From Larix kaempferi (lineage: Eukaryota; Streptophyta; Pinopsida; Pinales; Pinaceae), in NCBI GenBank assembly GCA_027924585.1, contig BSBM01003398.1, positions 92,800 through 156,799 of the forward strand: 64,000 bases of DNA. The letters run 5' to 3'. Positions 45,506 to 57,093 of the stretch are shown here, piece by piece. Each line of letters opens with the position of its first letter. Position 1 is the first letter of the stretch. The position numbers and the translations under genes were made by a program. The notes under the pieces are model-generated. The model searched no databases, was not told where the DNA came from, and saw nothing but the letters and a program-made list of their open reading frames with translations.

Positions 45506-47305
45506 TGTTATCACCTATTTTGTACAAATAGTTGAACTTTCGATGAGCCGCCAATTTATTGAACATGATTCATGTTCATCATCAGCATTCAGAAGTTCAG
45601 AAGTCAATTTCAGGGCAATTTTGCCCCATTTGTAATAACTGCATGTTCATACCCCCATGGGGAAAATGTAAAAAGTTGGTCTAAACGGGGTCCTTTTATA
45701 AAAGACTCGGCTATCCGTAGGTTTACCCATTTGGGGGATACTCTAGAGTGTTTTTTCCTTAGGAATTATGCGCTACTCATCAGTGGCGTATAATCCCTGA
45801 GTTTTTCACTCAACCCTCCAAAGCTGGAGTATTTCCCATGGTGGTCAAAACCTAAGGTGGTTATTAGAGTCTTGTGTCTAGGATTTTTTACGTGTTAGCC
45901 ACATCGATTGAGTCGTATGAACATGCACTAGGTCCCCTAGGAGTTTCATTCCATTCCGAGAAAAATAATTTTTTCCATAAATTAGACCATTTTTTAATGG
46001 TTTAATTAAAAAATTTCAAAGTGTGATAAAAACCTCATCCGGAGGCGAAATTGGGCGTGGGGAGGCTCGTTTTGATGCTCAGAGCATCCTCTTCACCTTG
46101 GCACCTTTATTCTTCAGTTTCCGGGCAGTTACGTCACCCCAGGAACAGTTTTTGCTAAAAATGCATCATTTTGGCATTTAATTGCCAGAAAATGACAAAT
46201 TGCACCATGAGGACAAAATTCAAATAAGTCAAAATTTGAATTTTTTAACCATGGAAAAGGTTGAATATTAAATTCATAAGGTATACGACTTCATTAAAGT
46301 ATTAAACCACATGTTAAATTAGAGTTTGGAGTTACAAATTAAAAGGATGACGTGAGCCATTTTGGCCGTACGGTTAAGCTCCCACGAATTGATGAAGTGG
46401 CGAGCGTTGTGTGGGTTTTTGGTTGCCATCTAACACCCGTATGCTCTTCCAACCAAAAAGGGTTGGGCTAGTACTCAGAAAGGTGTTAGATCTGATAAAC
46501 TTCGACAACATAATAAAATTTTGACCCCACAACCAACGAACCGGCGTTGCCTTTCGATAAATACTTAAAGTGTTATTCTGGGAGGTGGAGCCGGGTTGCC
46601 GTTGTTCAGACTTCGAGGGTGGTTTAAACAATGGACACTTATCCTCTTAATAACTGGACGATCCGTCGGATCACCATGAATAGCCACTGAAAGTATTTCC
46701 GATCTCTTTGCTTACCTTGTGATCTTATCCTAATAATCAAGAGCATTAAAACTTTTAATTTACCAAGATAAATTGCAAAACGATCTCACGAACATATATC
46801 TCGAACACTTGTATCAAGCAACCCAAGCACTTAAGCATTTTTTACTCCATAAAGCACTGGTCCTTAATCACATATTTTATTTGCTTATTATCTATCTGGA
46901 GTACTTGTGTTAAATTTCTATATATGAGTGACTTGTAACTAAAGATTTCTTAAAGTGGTTGTGAATCAATGTATCTCTTATCTCTTATTGCAACGTGGAT
47001 TGCTCATTTATCTTGTGTCTTATTCAAAGTATCATTGTGTCTTTCATTATTCAAAAAACTCCTAAACAACACCTATCCGCATCACCACACATTAAAACAT
47101 TTAAAAACACATTGAGCCATAGTTAAACTCTTTGTAGGAATTACCCCCCTTGGCTTCGTTAGGAGTTAACCTAAACGGAGGAGCTGGGATTCAGGTGACA
47201 GTACTTGGCTCGTTGCTTGCCCCCAAGGCCACACCTTCCCCACTTGTAGTGAGGGAACAGCTTTCGAAAGATTTCTGCTGCTGGTGTGCATCTCAGAAGA
47301 TAACA
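45506..47305 (+). repeat. Chimeric, shortened LTR shared by elements C and D (1.8 kb)
   Basis: The first about 920 bases match the C 5' LTR (23249-24165) almost exactly. From about 46427 to the end the sequence matches the end of the D 3' LTR (53994-54880) closely and the C 5' LTR poorly. The middle 2.3 kb, including the TATA region, is absent. The junction lies near a TTGGTT that both parents contain. Confidence 0.85.
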
Positions 47306-47309
47306 TTTT

Positions 47310-47327
47310 TGGCACCGTTGCCGGGGA
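47310..47327 (+). other. Primer binding site, element D
   Basis: TGGCACCGTTGCCGGGGA follows the LTR end by four bases and has one mismatch to the C and E site. Confidence 0.85.
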
Positions 47328-47476
47328 CAAATCTTTTTGTTCCTGGACGACCTTAATTTTTTCTAGTTTGTTTTACCTTTTTGATAGATTCTGCATCTAT
47401 CTGGTGACTCCACTGCCCCTTTTAGTTTTCCTTTTTTGGTAGATATTTTCAAATCACTCTCAGAAATTAGACTTGA

Positions 47477-50400
47477 ATCCACCTAGTGACTCCACTGTCA
47501 GTTAACCCCTCAAGGTATTCAACTAGAACGAATTCTGAAGGTTTACTCAATTTTATCCCCGAACCTGAAAAGGTTTACAGGAGGAGATTGAATAAACTTA
47601 ATTCTCGTAGAATCCTTGAAGAGCTTGGATCTCAGTCCATTTCTAACATCCATAGTCTTTTTGAAGAAACTAACCTAGAAACTTTTGAAAATATTGAAAC
47701 TAATAATTGTTTCCTTTCCACAATGGGTGAGTTTTTTACTCAACTCAACTTCACTCAGATAGCAGGTCAACCCTATGACGTTCCTGAAAAAGCTATCGAC
47801 AAACTCATGACCTTTAACGGCACTGATGCCTCTACCTCTGCTAAGCAACACATCAGAAATTTTTCCAGACATTGTGGTTCATATGTCAGAGGCACCGACA
47901 AGCATGAAGATGTTTATAGGACCCTCTTTGCCTTATCTTTGGATGGTAAGGCTGGAAATTGGTATGACAACCTACCAAACAACTCTTTTGCCACCATAGC
48001 AGCTTTCAAGACTGCTTTCCTCGACAAATTTGGCAGCAAAAAGGAACCTAGACAGCTAGTAGCATCCTTAACCAGCATGAAGAAGTCAGATACTGAAACT
48101 ATGGATGAATTCAATGCTAAGTTCACAGAATTATCCAATTCCATCCCTGCCACTTATGCACCTCCCGCAGCTTCATTATTGGACTATTACATAGAAGCAT
48201 TGAGTGGCAAGATACAATACCAAATAAGAGATAAGGAACCCACTACTTTGCTCCAAGCTCAGAATTTGGCTACTAAGATTGACAAAAACATGATGTCTTC
48301 TGGGGAGTCAAACATCCAAGGATATTCTAGATCTTCAATCCCTTCAAAAGCTCCTGAACCTAAAGAAAAAGACCCTTTGTCTATGAAGGAATCATATGAG
48401 AAAAAGATGATGGAAATGTGTGAGAGGATGGAAAAGACTGAGCAGAAACATGTAGTTCATATGAAAGAAGTACAAAATAAAATCATAAACATGGAAAGAT
48501 CACATGTTCAATATGCTCAACAGATTCAACAAACTCAACCGGTTCAAAGAAACTACCCTCCAAATAACAATTGGCAAAAAAAGGCTCCCAAACAATGAAA
48601 AGAGGCCTCCAAGTCAAATAGAGGCTGCTAACATAACTGAGACCTATATACCATTTTGCAGAGCTTGCAAAGATTTTCATGAAGAATTTTCTTGCTACTT
48701 TGCAAACTATGTACAAGAACATGGATTTCCAGAGGGTAGTACCAGTGAGCCAACATCAAACGAGCCTGAATATATAAATGCGGTAAGAGACATTTTTGAT
48801 ATTCCTAGAGAAGATTGGAGACAAGTTGAACAGTGCAATCATGAGTTGCATAATATGACTAAGAACTTTGGAGAAAGACCTTCCAATGAGCAAGTCCATA
48901 ATATACAAAAGTTTAAAGGGATTGGTTATCAAAGAGGAGCAAATCCTGCACTTGCCACGCAGCCAACAAAGGCAATAATTCCAACTGAATCAAATTACTC
49001 TAGTAAATTAAATTTTGATTGGAGTAACTGGTTCAATACAACTAAAGTGCCTGTACCTGTGAATGAGCTTTATAAAATCCCTGGCCAAAAGGAAAAACTG
49101 TTGAAAGCACTTGAAATGCCCATCTCTGATTGTACTCCTACCCCTAGTCCACCTACTCCTCTTATACCTCAAACACCCAAGAAGGTCACTTTCACGGATA
49201 CTGTAGAGCAAACTTCAACCAGCTATGGCAAAATTCATGAGGATCCTCCTATAATCCTGCATACTAGGGAAACAAGAAAAGAAGCTCACCCCCCTTTCTA
49301 TATATCATTGATGATAGGTGACCTTATTCTACATAATTGTATGTTGGATTCAAGATCTTGTGCAAACCTAATGACTAGAAAAGTTATGCAACAGCTTAAC
49401 TTGAGAACCACTAGGCCTTACCAGAATGTATGTGCCATGGACTCTAGACCTGTTAAAGTTGAAGGGATGATTGAAAACCAACCTGTTAAATTGGCTAAAT
49501 ATCCGGACATCCATGTAACCATGGACATACTTGTTATAGATGTTCCAGATAAATGGGGAATGCTGCTTTCTAGGAAGTGGGTTGCCACTTTAGGAGGATC
49601 GATCCAAATGGATTGGACTTATGCTACAGTACCAATATCTGAGGATTCTATAGTTAAATTGCATAATGAGAAAGAAAAGAAGTATCATGTTGAGAATCCC
49701 AAGAATCCTTATAATCAATATACTTATAATACTGATGATCCTGGGAGCTATGCAGTTTACTCTACCTTTCTAGCACCTATTCAAAGCAAGGATGAAACTG
49801 AGGGGGATTGGCATAACATGGAGGATGACATAAGTGATGCTGAATCTATCATGGATGAATCTAGAGGAGTTAACAATGAACAGAATCCCTTGGGAAATTT
49901 TGTTGATAATCCCACTTATGAGCATGAGGATACATATAGTTAGGAATATGACATAATGCATGAAGACTCCCCCGTATTTGAAAAAGAAATGGATGATAAC
50001 TATTGGACATACATTGGAAAACCTATTTTCGATGTATCTAGAGAAGGGAGTGTAAATTTTGAGCATTTGAGCATGGAAGAAGAGCATGTTATTTTTTCAT
50101 ATAAGCAGTCAGAACCAAACATAAGCATCAGCAAGGATGGCCTAGAGAAACAATCCAGTGAAGGTCCAGTTTGGGTAAAGTCAGTTGAATACATATCTTC
50201 ACCATCGGATGACCCTTGTATATTAGAACAGTTCGAGGCATGCACTTCAATAGAAAATTATTTTCAGAAGAGCCTTTCGGATCAGTATGATAAGGTACCA
50301 GAACTGCCTTGTCATCCTGAATTTCTTCACCCTATCCTGTTCTGGATAGAGTGTGCCTGCAAGAGGACCTACTATATTGGGAAGCATTTCAACTATCTAT

Positions 50401-50564
50401 CTTATGATTTTTCATCCGTCCCTCCCATTCAGAAGATTAAAGCAGGTTTGCACTTTCTGATAAGCATGCCCTTGTCCTGGCTGGTAACCAGAGACAAGGT
50501 AAAAAATTGTTTTTACATTGATTACATGCTTAAATGGTTACATTGGATTTCTGATTATACCTAA
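47477..50564 (+). pseudogene. Element D: non-autonomous gypsy gag-protease with acidic spacer and conserved unknown C-terminal domain
   Basis: The first frame (open from 47477, after a TGA) runs to a TGA ending at 48598. It encodes the non-AUG leader (PEPEKVYRRR, GSQSISNIHSLF), the first ATG at MGEFF, and gag (PEKAIDKL, FALSLDGKA, ETMDEFNAKF). A shift at an A7 run (48576-48582) moves to a frame reading to 50564 with one in-frame TAG at 49941. The second frame has a knuckle C-x2-C-x3-H-x4-C (about 48657-48695) and a protease fold (PPFYISLMIGD, KYPDIHVTMDILVID, GMLLSRKW) whose active site reads DSR (Arg codon 49353) where E has DSG. A short acidic spacer leads to the same C-terminal domain as in C (about 50100-50564). 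Reverse transcriptase, RNase H and integrase are absent. Confidence 0.8.
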
Positions 50565-50800
50565 CATTTTCCTTTCTGTATTATATTAGATTAGGAAAAG
50601 ATTAAATTTTGTCAAAAAGAAAAAAGCATTTACTTTCTGTATTAGGATTTCTTAGAATATAGTTGATATTTCATTTTGGTTTTTCCATAACACATGTGCT
50701 GCTGAAGGTTTTCTATCAAGTTGAGATGTTTTTACAGGTTATATATATAAACCATAGATTCTGGTGTTCTCGTATCCTCTTCTTGCATGAATTCTAGATC

Positions 50801-50828
50801 GAGCACACGTCCCGCAGTTGGAGCCAGA
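50801..50828 (+). other. Conserved 3' terminal block before the LTR, element D
   Basis: GAGCACACGTCCCGCAGTTG then GAGCCAGA abuts TGTTATCACC. Confidence 0.7.
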
Positions 50829-53800
50829 TGTTATCACCTATTTTGTACCATAGTTGGATTATCTGAAGAGCCGCCATTTGACAAACATGATGAATGTTTG
50901 TACTCCAGTGTGTCAGATGATCCATCATTTGTGCCTAGCCAATTTTGGCTAGTCAGTTTTGTTTTTCAGTCAACATGACCATGGCCCCACGGGGTTTGTA
51001 ATAAAGTGTGCTAGTAGGATTTTGAGTGGCTCGGTTCCCCATGACTTGATCAAGCAACTAAGGTATTACAGGGAGTTTTTTCCCTTGTCAATTATACTTT
51101 GCATGTAGTCGAGCTATAATCGATGAGGCTTTCTCCCGCTTCCTCCAAAGCTGGAATGCTCGATTTTGAAAATTTTAGCCATGGGGGGTTATTAGAGTCC
51201 AACTGATGTATATAACCCTACTAGACATTATTAGAATAGGTTTTGGTCATGTCCTAGGTCCCTAGAACCCTCAGAAAAAAAATTCAAAAAAATTTTACCG
51301 GGTCCTCTGGTTTTGGGTTTTTAATTTTTTTTTTAATTTTTAATAAATTTTTCCATAGTTTAAATGGAAAAATTTCAATTTGTAATATGTCAGTCATCCG
51401 AGATCCGAATTCAGTGATTGAAGGCTCTAACCTTAAGCCAAAAATCATTCATGATCCCTGGACCAGTTTATCCTAAGTTTCAGATGTCAATTCAGCCTCA
51501 TAATTAATAATTTCTCAGAAAAGCCATTTACAGAGAAATTATTAATTAAAATATTAAAAATTGAATATTTGGAGATAATTCAAATCTCTCCAAAATAATC
51601 CAAATGGATTAAAATAAAGGGCTAATTGACATGGCACTGGGCATTAATGAAGGTTCCAGTCATCTCCAATCAACTCCAGTTCAGTATACAGTCAGCACAA
51701 GTCAATCTCTCCAAGCAAATTCGCCCTCCCTCATGCAAAATTCGAATTTGTGATGTGGCAAGTGTTTGGTGGGTTGGTTGAGTTAAATTAAATGCTATAG
51801 TGGGCGCCCTCCATAATCTATGCAACCACTTGGGCTTGGCTCTTTGTGTAACTCAATGCACATCCCTACAATCTCTCACATGATCTCTATCAAGCCTCAC
51901 GCATTCATCAAAGAGTGCTCACGTTTTAGCATGTGGAAGCCAGCTATTGGAGTGGTGGAGTAAACAATGAGATTGGGGGGTGCCTTGCCTAGGTGGAGGC
52001 CACCTCCCCACTCACAACCACTTGCAAACTCGATTTGTATGGTGGATATGAACTCCAAGCTCGATTTTATTGGAGTTGACATGATTTGATTGGATTATGA
52101 TGGAGTTTTTGGCTCTCCTCGGGCCAAATTCGAATTTAGGATAGATTGGTCTCTTGTATTGTATAAGTAGAGGCTCTCTTAGCTCTCTTCCTCATGGATT
52201 TTTGTGCAAGTACACTCTGGAGGAATTTGTAATATTTTTGAATGTGAATAAAGCAGAAGACTTTGGAGGTCCATGTGGGAGTTATTTGTATGCCATCTTT
52301 CATCTTCTTGAGGTGATATCGTTTTAGTTCATTTCTTTTGATTTTTAAATATTTGATCACATGTTTAGAAGGCTAACAATCTAGCACAACACATTTGATC
52401 TATATTTTTCTCTTAATATTTGTGCTTTCAGGTATTCTCAAGTGTAAGAGCTCTTGGTTGGCTATTACATTCATCTTGCAGGTTCCCAAAGAAGACTTTT
52501 ACTTTAAGAAGTTCAAAGAAGCAAAACTCGCTTGCCTCATCCATCAACAACAAAGTTTCAAAACAATCATCTTGGTTACCCTAAGCTTATCTCTTCTAGC
52601 TTCCCATCTTTGCTCTTCAAATCCTCTTTGCTTTGACTTGCTAGCCCACCTTCTTCTAGCAATCATTCTCCTAGCTTAGTTTTCCTTAGATCTATCTTCC
52701 CTCTCCTTGCCTTCCTCCCATTCGCCCTAGCCTCTTCTTTTCCCTTCATAGCTCTCGTCCTTGTTGATTCTCCTCCATTTCGCTCCTCCTTCCTTATAGC
52801 TCCTCTCGTCCACCTTAAAAAGTGCCCTAAAAACCACATAAAAACAACAACAAATTGTTAGTAGTAGTTAGTTTTTATTTGTTTGTAGGTTGCATTTGTT
52901 AGATCTTAGCTTAGTTCAAATTTACATATTCTCATACTTAGATTTTTAGTGCATCTTTGTAGTTTGCATCTAGTTTAAATTTGAAGTTTTGCATTAGATC
53001 TCATAGAAGTTAGCATTCTAGTTGGCATATTGGATCTAAAACTTGCATTAGTTAGTTTAGTTTCAAATTTTTTTTATTTGGTTAACAATGATGGGTATTT
53101 GAGCTTTGTTGTGTTTTTGGTGCCAAAAGGAGAGATCCATAAAAGACAAGGCAAAAAACTTGAAGAAGTGCAAAACCAAAGAGAAGACAAAACAAAAGAA
53201 TTATAGAACCACTCTCCTTTTTGTATAAGCCATTAAGGGCCTCCAAATTTTGATTCCATAGTTATTTATTTATTTGAAAAGACCTTTCAAGGGTTTAATT
53301 CCCAAAGGAAATTGTAATCCGTCTAATAAAAAGGCTAGTTAGGATAAGGCCTCCCACACATCTTTTCTCCTTCCCCATTTAGAGAAGTTTGTTTCATGCA
53401 TGCTTAGACTAGTTTTGTTTCAAGTTTTTCTAGATTAAAATCTATTTTTATATTTAGATTAAACTCTCTTCCAAGTTTTGGCTTGAGATAGAAACTTTGG
53501 GATTTCATCCCGAAGGCCTCATCATTTTGTGGCAGCTCCTCTTTCCCCGTTAGCATCCTTGCGAACATCCAGCTAGCTGGAAGGTTTTCGGGACTAGCGT
53601 TTCTAGTGGTCACCTTGTTCGGAGGTTGACCCCACTTGTTGTTTATTTCTTAGATTAGTTGGTTAATCTTGGTCTTAGAAAGCGTACTTTTGTTATCGTA
53701 TTTATCAATTTATTTTTTACTTTCAGAAAGTGCACTTTTCTTTATTGCAAGCTGCCTCTATTCTAATAAACAAACAAAGTCTCTTAAACTTGAAATAACC

Positions 53801-54880
53801 CAATTCAAGAGCACTCTCTGTCGGAGAGCATCTTTAGTTTGCATCTTATCCCCTTGCATTAGGCATATTAGATTAAATAAGTCTCTTGAACCTTGTCATA
53901 AAACAAAGTCAAGAGCACTCTCTATCGGAGAGCTGAATTGTGTGCTTAAACAACAATAAAATACTTCAACTCACACTCCCATAAAAATTTATCTTGGTTG
54001 CCATCTAACACTCGTATGCTCTGCTAACCTGAAAGGGTTGGGATAGTGCTCAGAAAGGTGTTAGATCTGATAAACTTCGACAACATAATAAAATTTTGAC
54101 CCCACAACCAACGAACCGGCGTCGCCTTTCGATAAATACTTAAAGTGTTATTCTGGGACGTGGAGCCAGGTTGTCGTTGTTCAGACTTCGGGGGTGGTTT
54201 AAACAGTGGACACTTATCCTCTTGATAACTGGACAGTCCGTCAGATCACCTTGAATAGCCACTGAAAGTATTTCCGGTCTCTTTGCTTACCTTGTGATCT
54301 TATCCTAATAATCAAGACCATTAAAACTTTTAATTTACCAAGATAAATTGCAAAACGATCTCATGAACATATCTCTCGAACACTTGTATCAAGCAACCCA
54401 AGCACTCAAGCATTTTTTACTCCATAAGGCACTAGTCCTTAATCACATATTTTATTTGCTTATTATCTATCTGGAATACTTTTGTTAAATTTCTATATAT
54501 GAGTGACTTGTAACTAAAGATTTCTTAAAGTGGTTGTGAATCAGTGTATCTCTTATCTCTTATTGCAATGTGGATTGCTCATTTATCTTGTGTCTTATTC
54601 AAAGTATCATTGTGTCTTTCATTATTCAAAAAACTCCTAAACAACACCCATCCGCATCACCACACATTAAAACATTTAAAAACACATTGAGCCATAGTTA
54701 AACTCTTTGTAGGAACTACCCCACTTGGCTTCGTTAGGAGTTAGCCTAAACGGAGGAGCTGGGATTCAGGTGACAGTACCTGGCTCGTTGCTTGCCCCCA
54801 AGGCCACACCTTCCCCACTTGTAGTGAGAGAACAGCTTTCGGAAGATTTCTGCTGCTGGTGTGCATCTCGGCAGACAACA
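50829..54880 (+). repeat. 3' LTR of element D (4.05 kb)
   Basis: It starts TGTTATCACCTATTTTGTAC and ends GCAGACAACA. Its front half is clearly diverged from the C LTR (23249) but keeps its order of motifs: the hairpin at 50881-50901, CCTCCAAAGCTGGAATG near 51145, a TATA-like box at 52162, and the TTTGGAGGTCCATG block. The flank after it (GGGCC) does not repeat the CAGTG before the array. No gene is visible. Confidence 0.85.
52162..52169 (+). promoter_or_regulatory. TATA-like box of the element D LTR
   Basis: TATAAGTA is followed by GAGGCTCTC and a segment conserved with the C LTR downstream of 29045. Confidence 0.45.
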
Positions 54881-56441
54881 GGGCCCTCAGTTTTTCCCAT
54901 CCCAAAACATAGGGCGAATTTACCCATAGAGGGGCGTTTTCACTTTGCAAAAACTTCGTTTTTTGTAAATTTTATGTAATGAGATTATGGATTCGTGGTA
55001 TGGGGGGCTAAAACAACCCATAGACACCCCCCATCCACCTATTTCTATGCTTATTGGGCCCCACGAGTGGCCCCACCTTCCACATGGGCGCTAGAGGGCA
55101 ATTCGCCCCCCCTCACTAGAGTTGATCTCCACCATTCGTTTGGGTGAGGAGATGGATGATCTCAACCATCCATTATGGAGGGAATTAGGGATAGCGTGAG
55201 AGATTTCTCTACTTAAGAGACCAGCTCTCTCATTTGTAACTCTCTCTTGGCATTTTTAACTTGGAATAGAAGAGAAAACAACTTGCAGTTCATTGCTTGT
55301 GTTCTTGTGTGATGTTCTTTGAGATTGTTGATTGCCTTGTTATCCCAATGCACTAGAATAGATTGTGGATTGTCTTCAGCATATAGTTTCTTGCCATTGT
55401 TTGCAGCAAGCACAAGTTCTTGGAGGAGGGCGCACCACTTGGCCATCATTGTTGCTCCACTCTCCGGGATCGATCTTCAAAGGGAAGTGTTTTTTCCATT
55501 TAAGCCAAGCATTTCTTCTCCTTTTTATTTGTATTGCTGTAGATTTCATTTACTTGTCATGCAGATTTAACTTATGTCCATTTGTTTTGGTAGGCAGGGA
55601 GGGCGAGTTGGTGGGAATTGAGCAAATCGAATTCACTTGGAGACTTCTACAATTGCTTCTATTTGATCTTTGGGACACATAACCTCAGCAAATCAAAGAT
55701 ATCAGTTGGTTCCAAGTAGGTGTTTCACTTCTTTCTCTTGCATTTCAATTTCTTAATGGTTTTAGAGAGTAATCTTCATAAAAAAAAACCTTAAAATTCC
55801 ACCGTTAAAACTTTGTTTTTCTTTTAAACCCACTTCTGAAATAATCTTAAATGCTTAACTCCAAAAATTTTAGTTTGTTCCGACTCCATTTACCCTTAGA
55901 ACTAGCACTAGTCCAATTGGCAATTTCACCCCCCTTGGGCGTTTTTCTCTTGCTGTCTAGCTGGGTCAATTTGGGGTTGTGGGTAGTTTTGATTTGTGTT
56001 TAAATTGTTATTTTATCATTAGAAATCAAACTGTCATCCGCTAGAAATGCCTTACAAAGTTAATTTGTTGCTGCCCTAGGTCCACTAATTTACTGTTTAA
56101 CCCTCTTCCTTGGGAAAAATCACTTTATGTCTTCACTTCTAGTTTGTTTTGCATCCCTTGATTATTTCCAGCCATATAATTGTTAATCTAACTCATTAAT
56201 TTCATCATACTTAAGTTCTGGTCGCATTTTATATCACTCTCATTTTATCAATTGTGTCCAGTCGTTGGCTGAAATCAAGCTTAGGGTCTTTTCAACACTC
56301 ATCTCGTATTTCTATCTTTTTATCTTGTGGGATTTGGGTGTTCATTTTGTCCCTCAACCATCACTGGTTGAGCGGGGTCTCCCCCCTGACTTGGCTACTT
56401 GCCTTGTCTGAAGTGACAAATGCCTTGTCCAGTGTGACTAT
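54881..56441 (+). repeat. Partial gypsy LTR, related to the A/B LTR
   Basis: It aligns with about 5616-7350 of the LTR at 3485-7583. Shared blocks include CCATAGACACCCCCC, GATGATCTCAACC and CATCACTGGTTGAGC. It is cut on the left by the end of the D LTR and on the right by the copia 2 LTR. The frames 55319-55570 and 56254-56565 are not conserved as protein. Confidence 0.75.
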
Positions 56442-56566
56442 TGATGTATATGTAACTTTGGAATGTACTTCACATATATGTATATTGTATTCTTATAGAG
56501 ATGTTATTATTCCTCTATATAGAAGTGTCGTCATTTATATTGTAAATGTTGTAACTTATACTTGAT

Positions 56567-56695
56567 GGGTTATTAGACCACCTTGTTGGGGTCGGCCCTG
56601 TATAAGTCGTGGGTCAAAGGGTTATTAGACCACCCTATTGGGGGTCAGCCATGTGGGTCAAAGGGTTATTAGACCACCCTATTGGGGGTCGGCCC
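56567..56695 (+). repeat. Three tandem units inside the copia 2 LTR
   Basis: Units start at 56567, 56619 and 56663, each with GGGTTATTAGACCACC, then TTGGGG and GTC, then a GTGGGTCAAA linker. Spacings are 52 and 44 bases. They lie upstream of the TATA box, so they are candidate U3 enhancer repeats. Confidence 0.85.
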
Positions 56696-56764
56696 AGTCA
56701 GCATTGTGTTATGTGGTTAAGTTAAGGCCGACCTAGTAAAGGTTATTAGGCAAGTCAAGTCAAG

Positions 56765-56772
56765 TATAAATA
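56765..56772 (+). promoter_or_regulatory. TATA box of the copia 2 LTR
   Basis: TATAAATA followed by GAGTGC, as in the copia 1 LTR. Confidence 0.65.
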
Positions 56773-57081
56773 GAGTGCGGGAGGCACTCTATTTGATCCT
56801 TCTATTCTCACACACACTCTTTGGAGAGTGGCGCACTTGTGGAGGAGGAGAAGCTACTGCTAGGAGATGTCTATATCTTATGCTTGGGTTGTATCATTGC
56901 TCTATCTATCTCTGAGGAATTTATTGGGGTTTTTCACCTTTATGGTTTTCCCCAAGTAAACTCTGTGTCTTGTGTGCTTGCATTATTGTGTCCATGATTG
57001 ATATGCTGTAGATATGTTGTACATGTTGTTCTCTCAGTTAAGATCCTAGATCATATTGAAGTAAATTATGAAAAATTAACA

Positions 57082-57093
57082 TGGTATCAGAGC
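57082..57093 (+). other. Primer binding site, copia element 2
   Basis: TGGTATCAGAGC is the standard plant copia complement of initiator tRNA-Met, directly after the LTR. Confidence 0.92.

Larger units (their letters stand above)
56442..57081 (+). repeat. LTR of copia element 2
   Basis: It runs from TGATGTATATGTAAC to AAAATTAACA and is followed directly by a perfect initiator tRNA-Met primer site. It shares the TATA region and end with the LTR at 19051. It contains three tandem units at 56567-56695. Confidence 0.8.

Noticed and set aside
20567-54880. CAGTG as a target duplication for the whole C-D array
   Set aside because: The right flank after 54880 is GGGCC, and the LTR pieces on the two sides overlap in content instead of being continuous, so the array has no matching duplication.
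56567-56695. Direct repeats with spacers that could suggest a CRISPR-like array
   Set aside because: Three unequal tandem units inside a copia LTR upstream of a TATA box, in plant DNA; no spacer structure.
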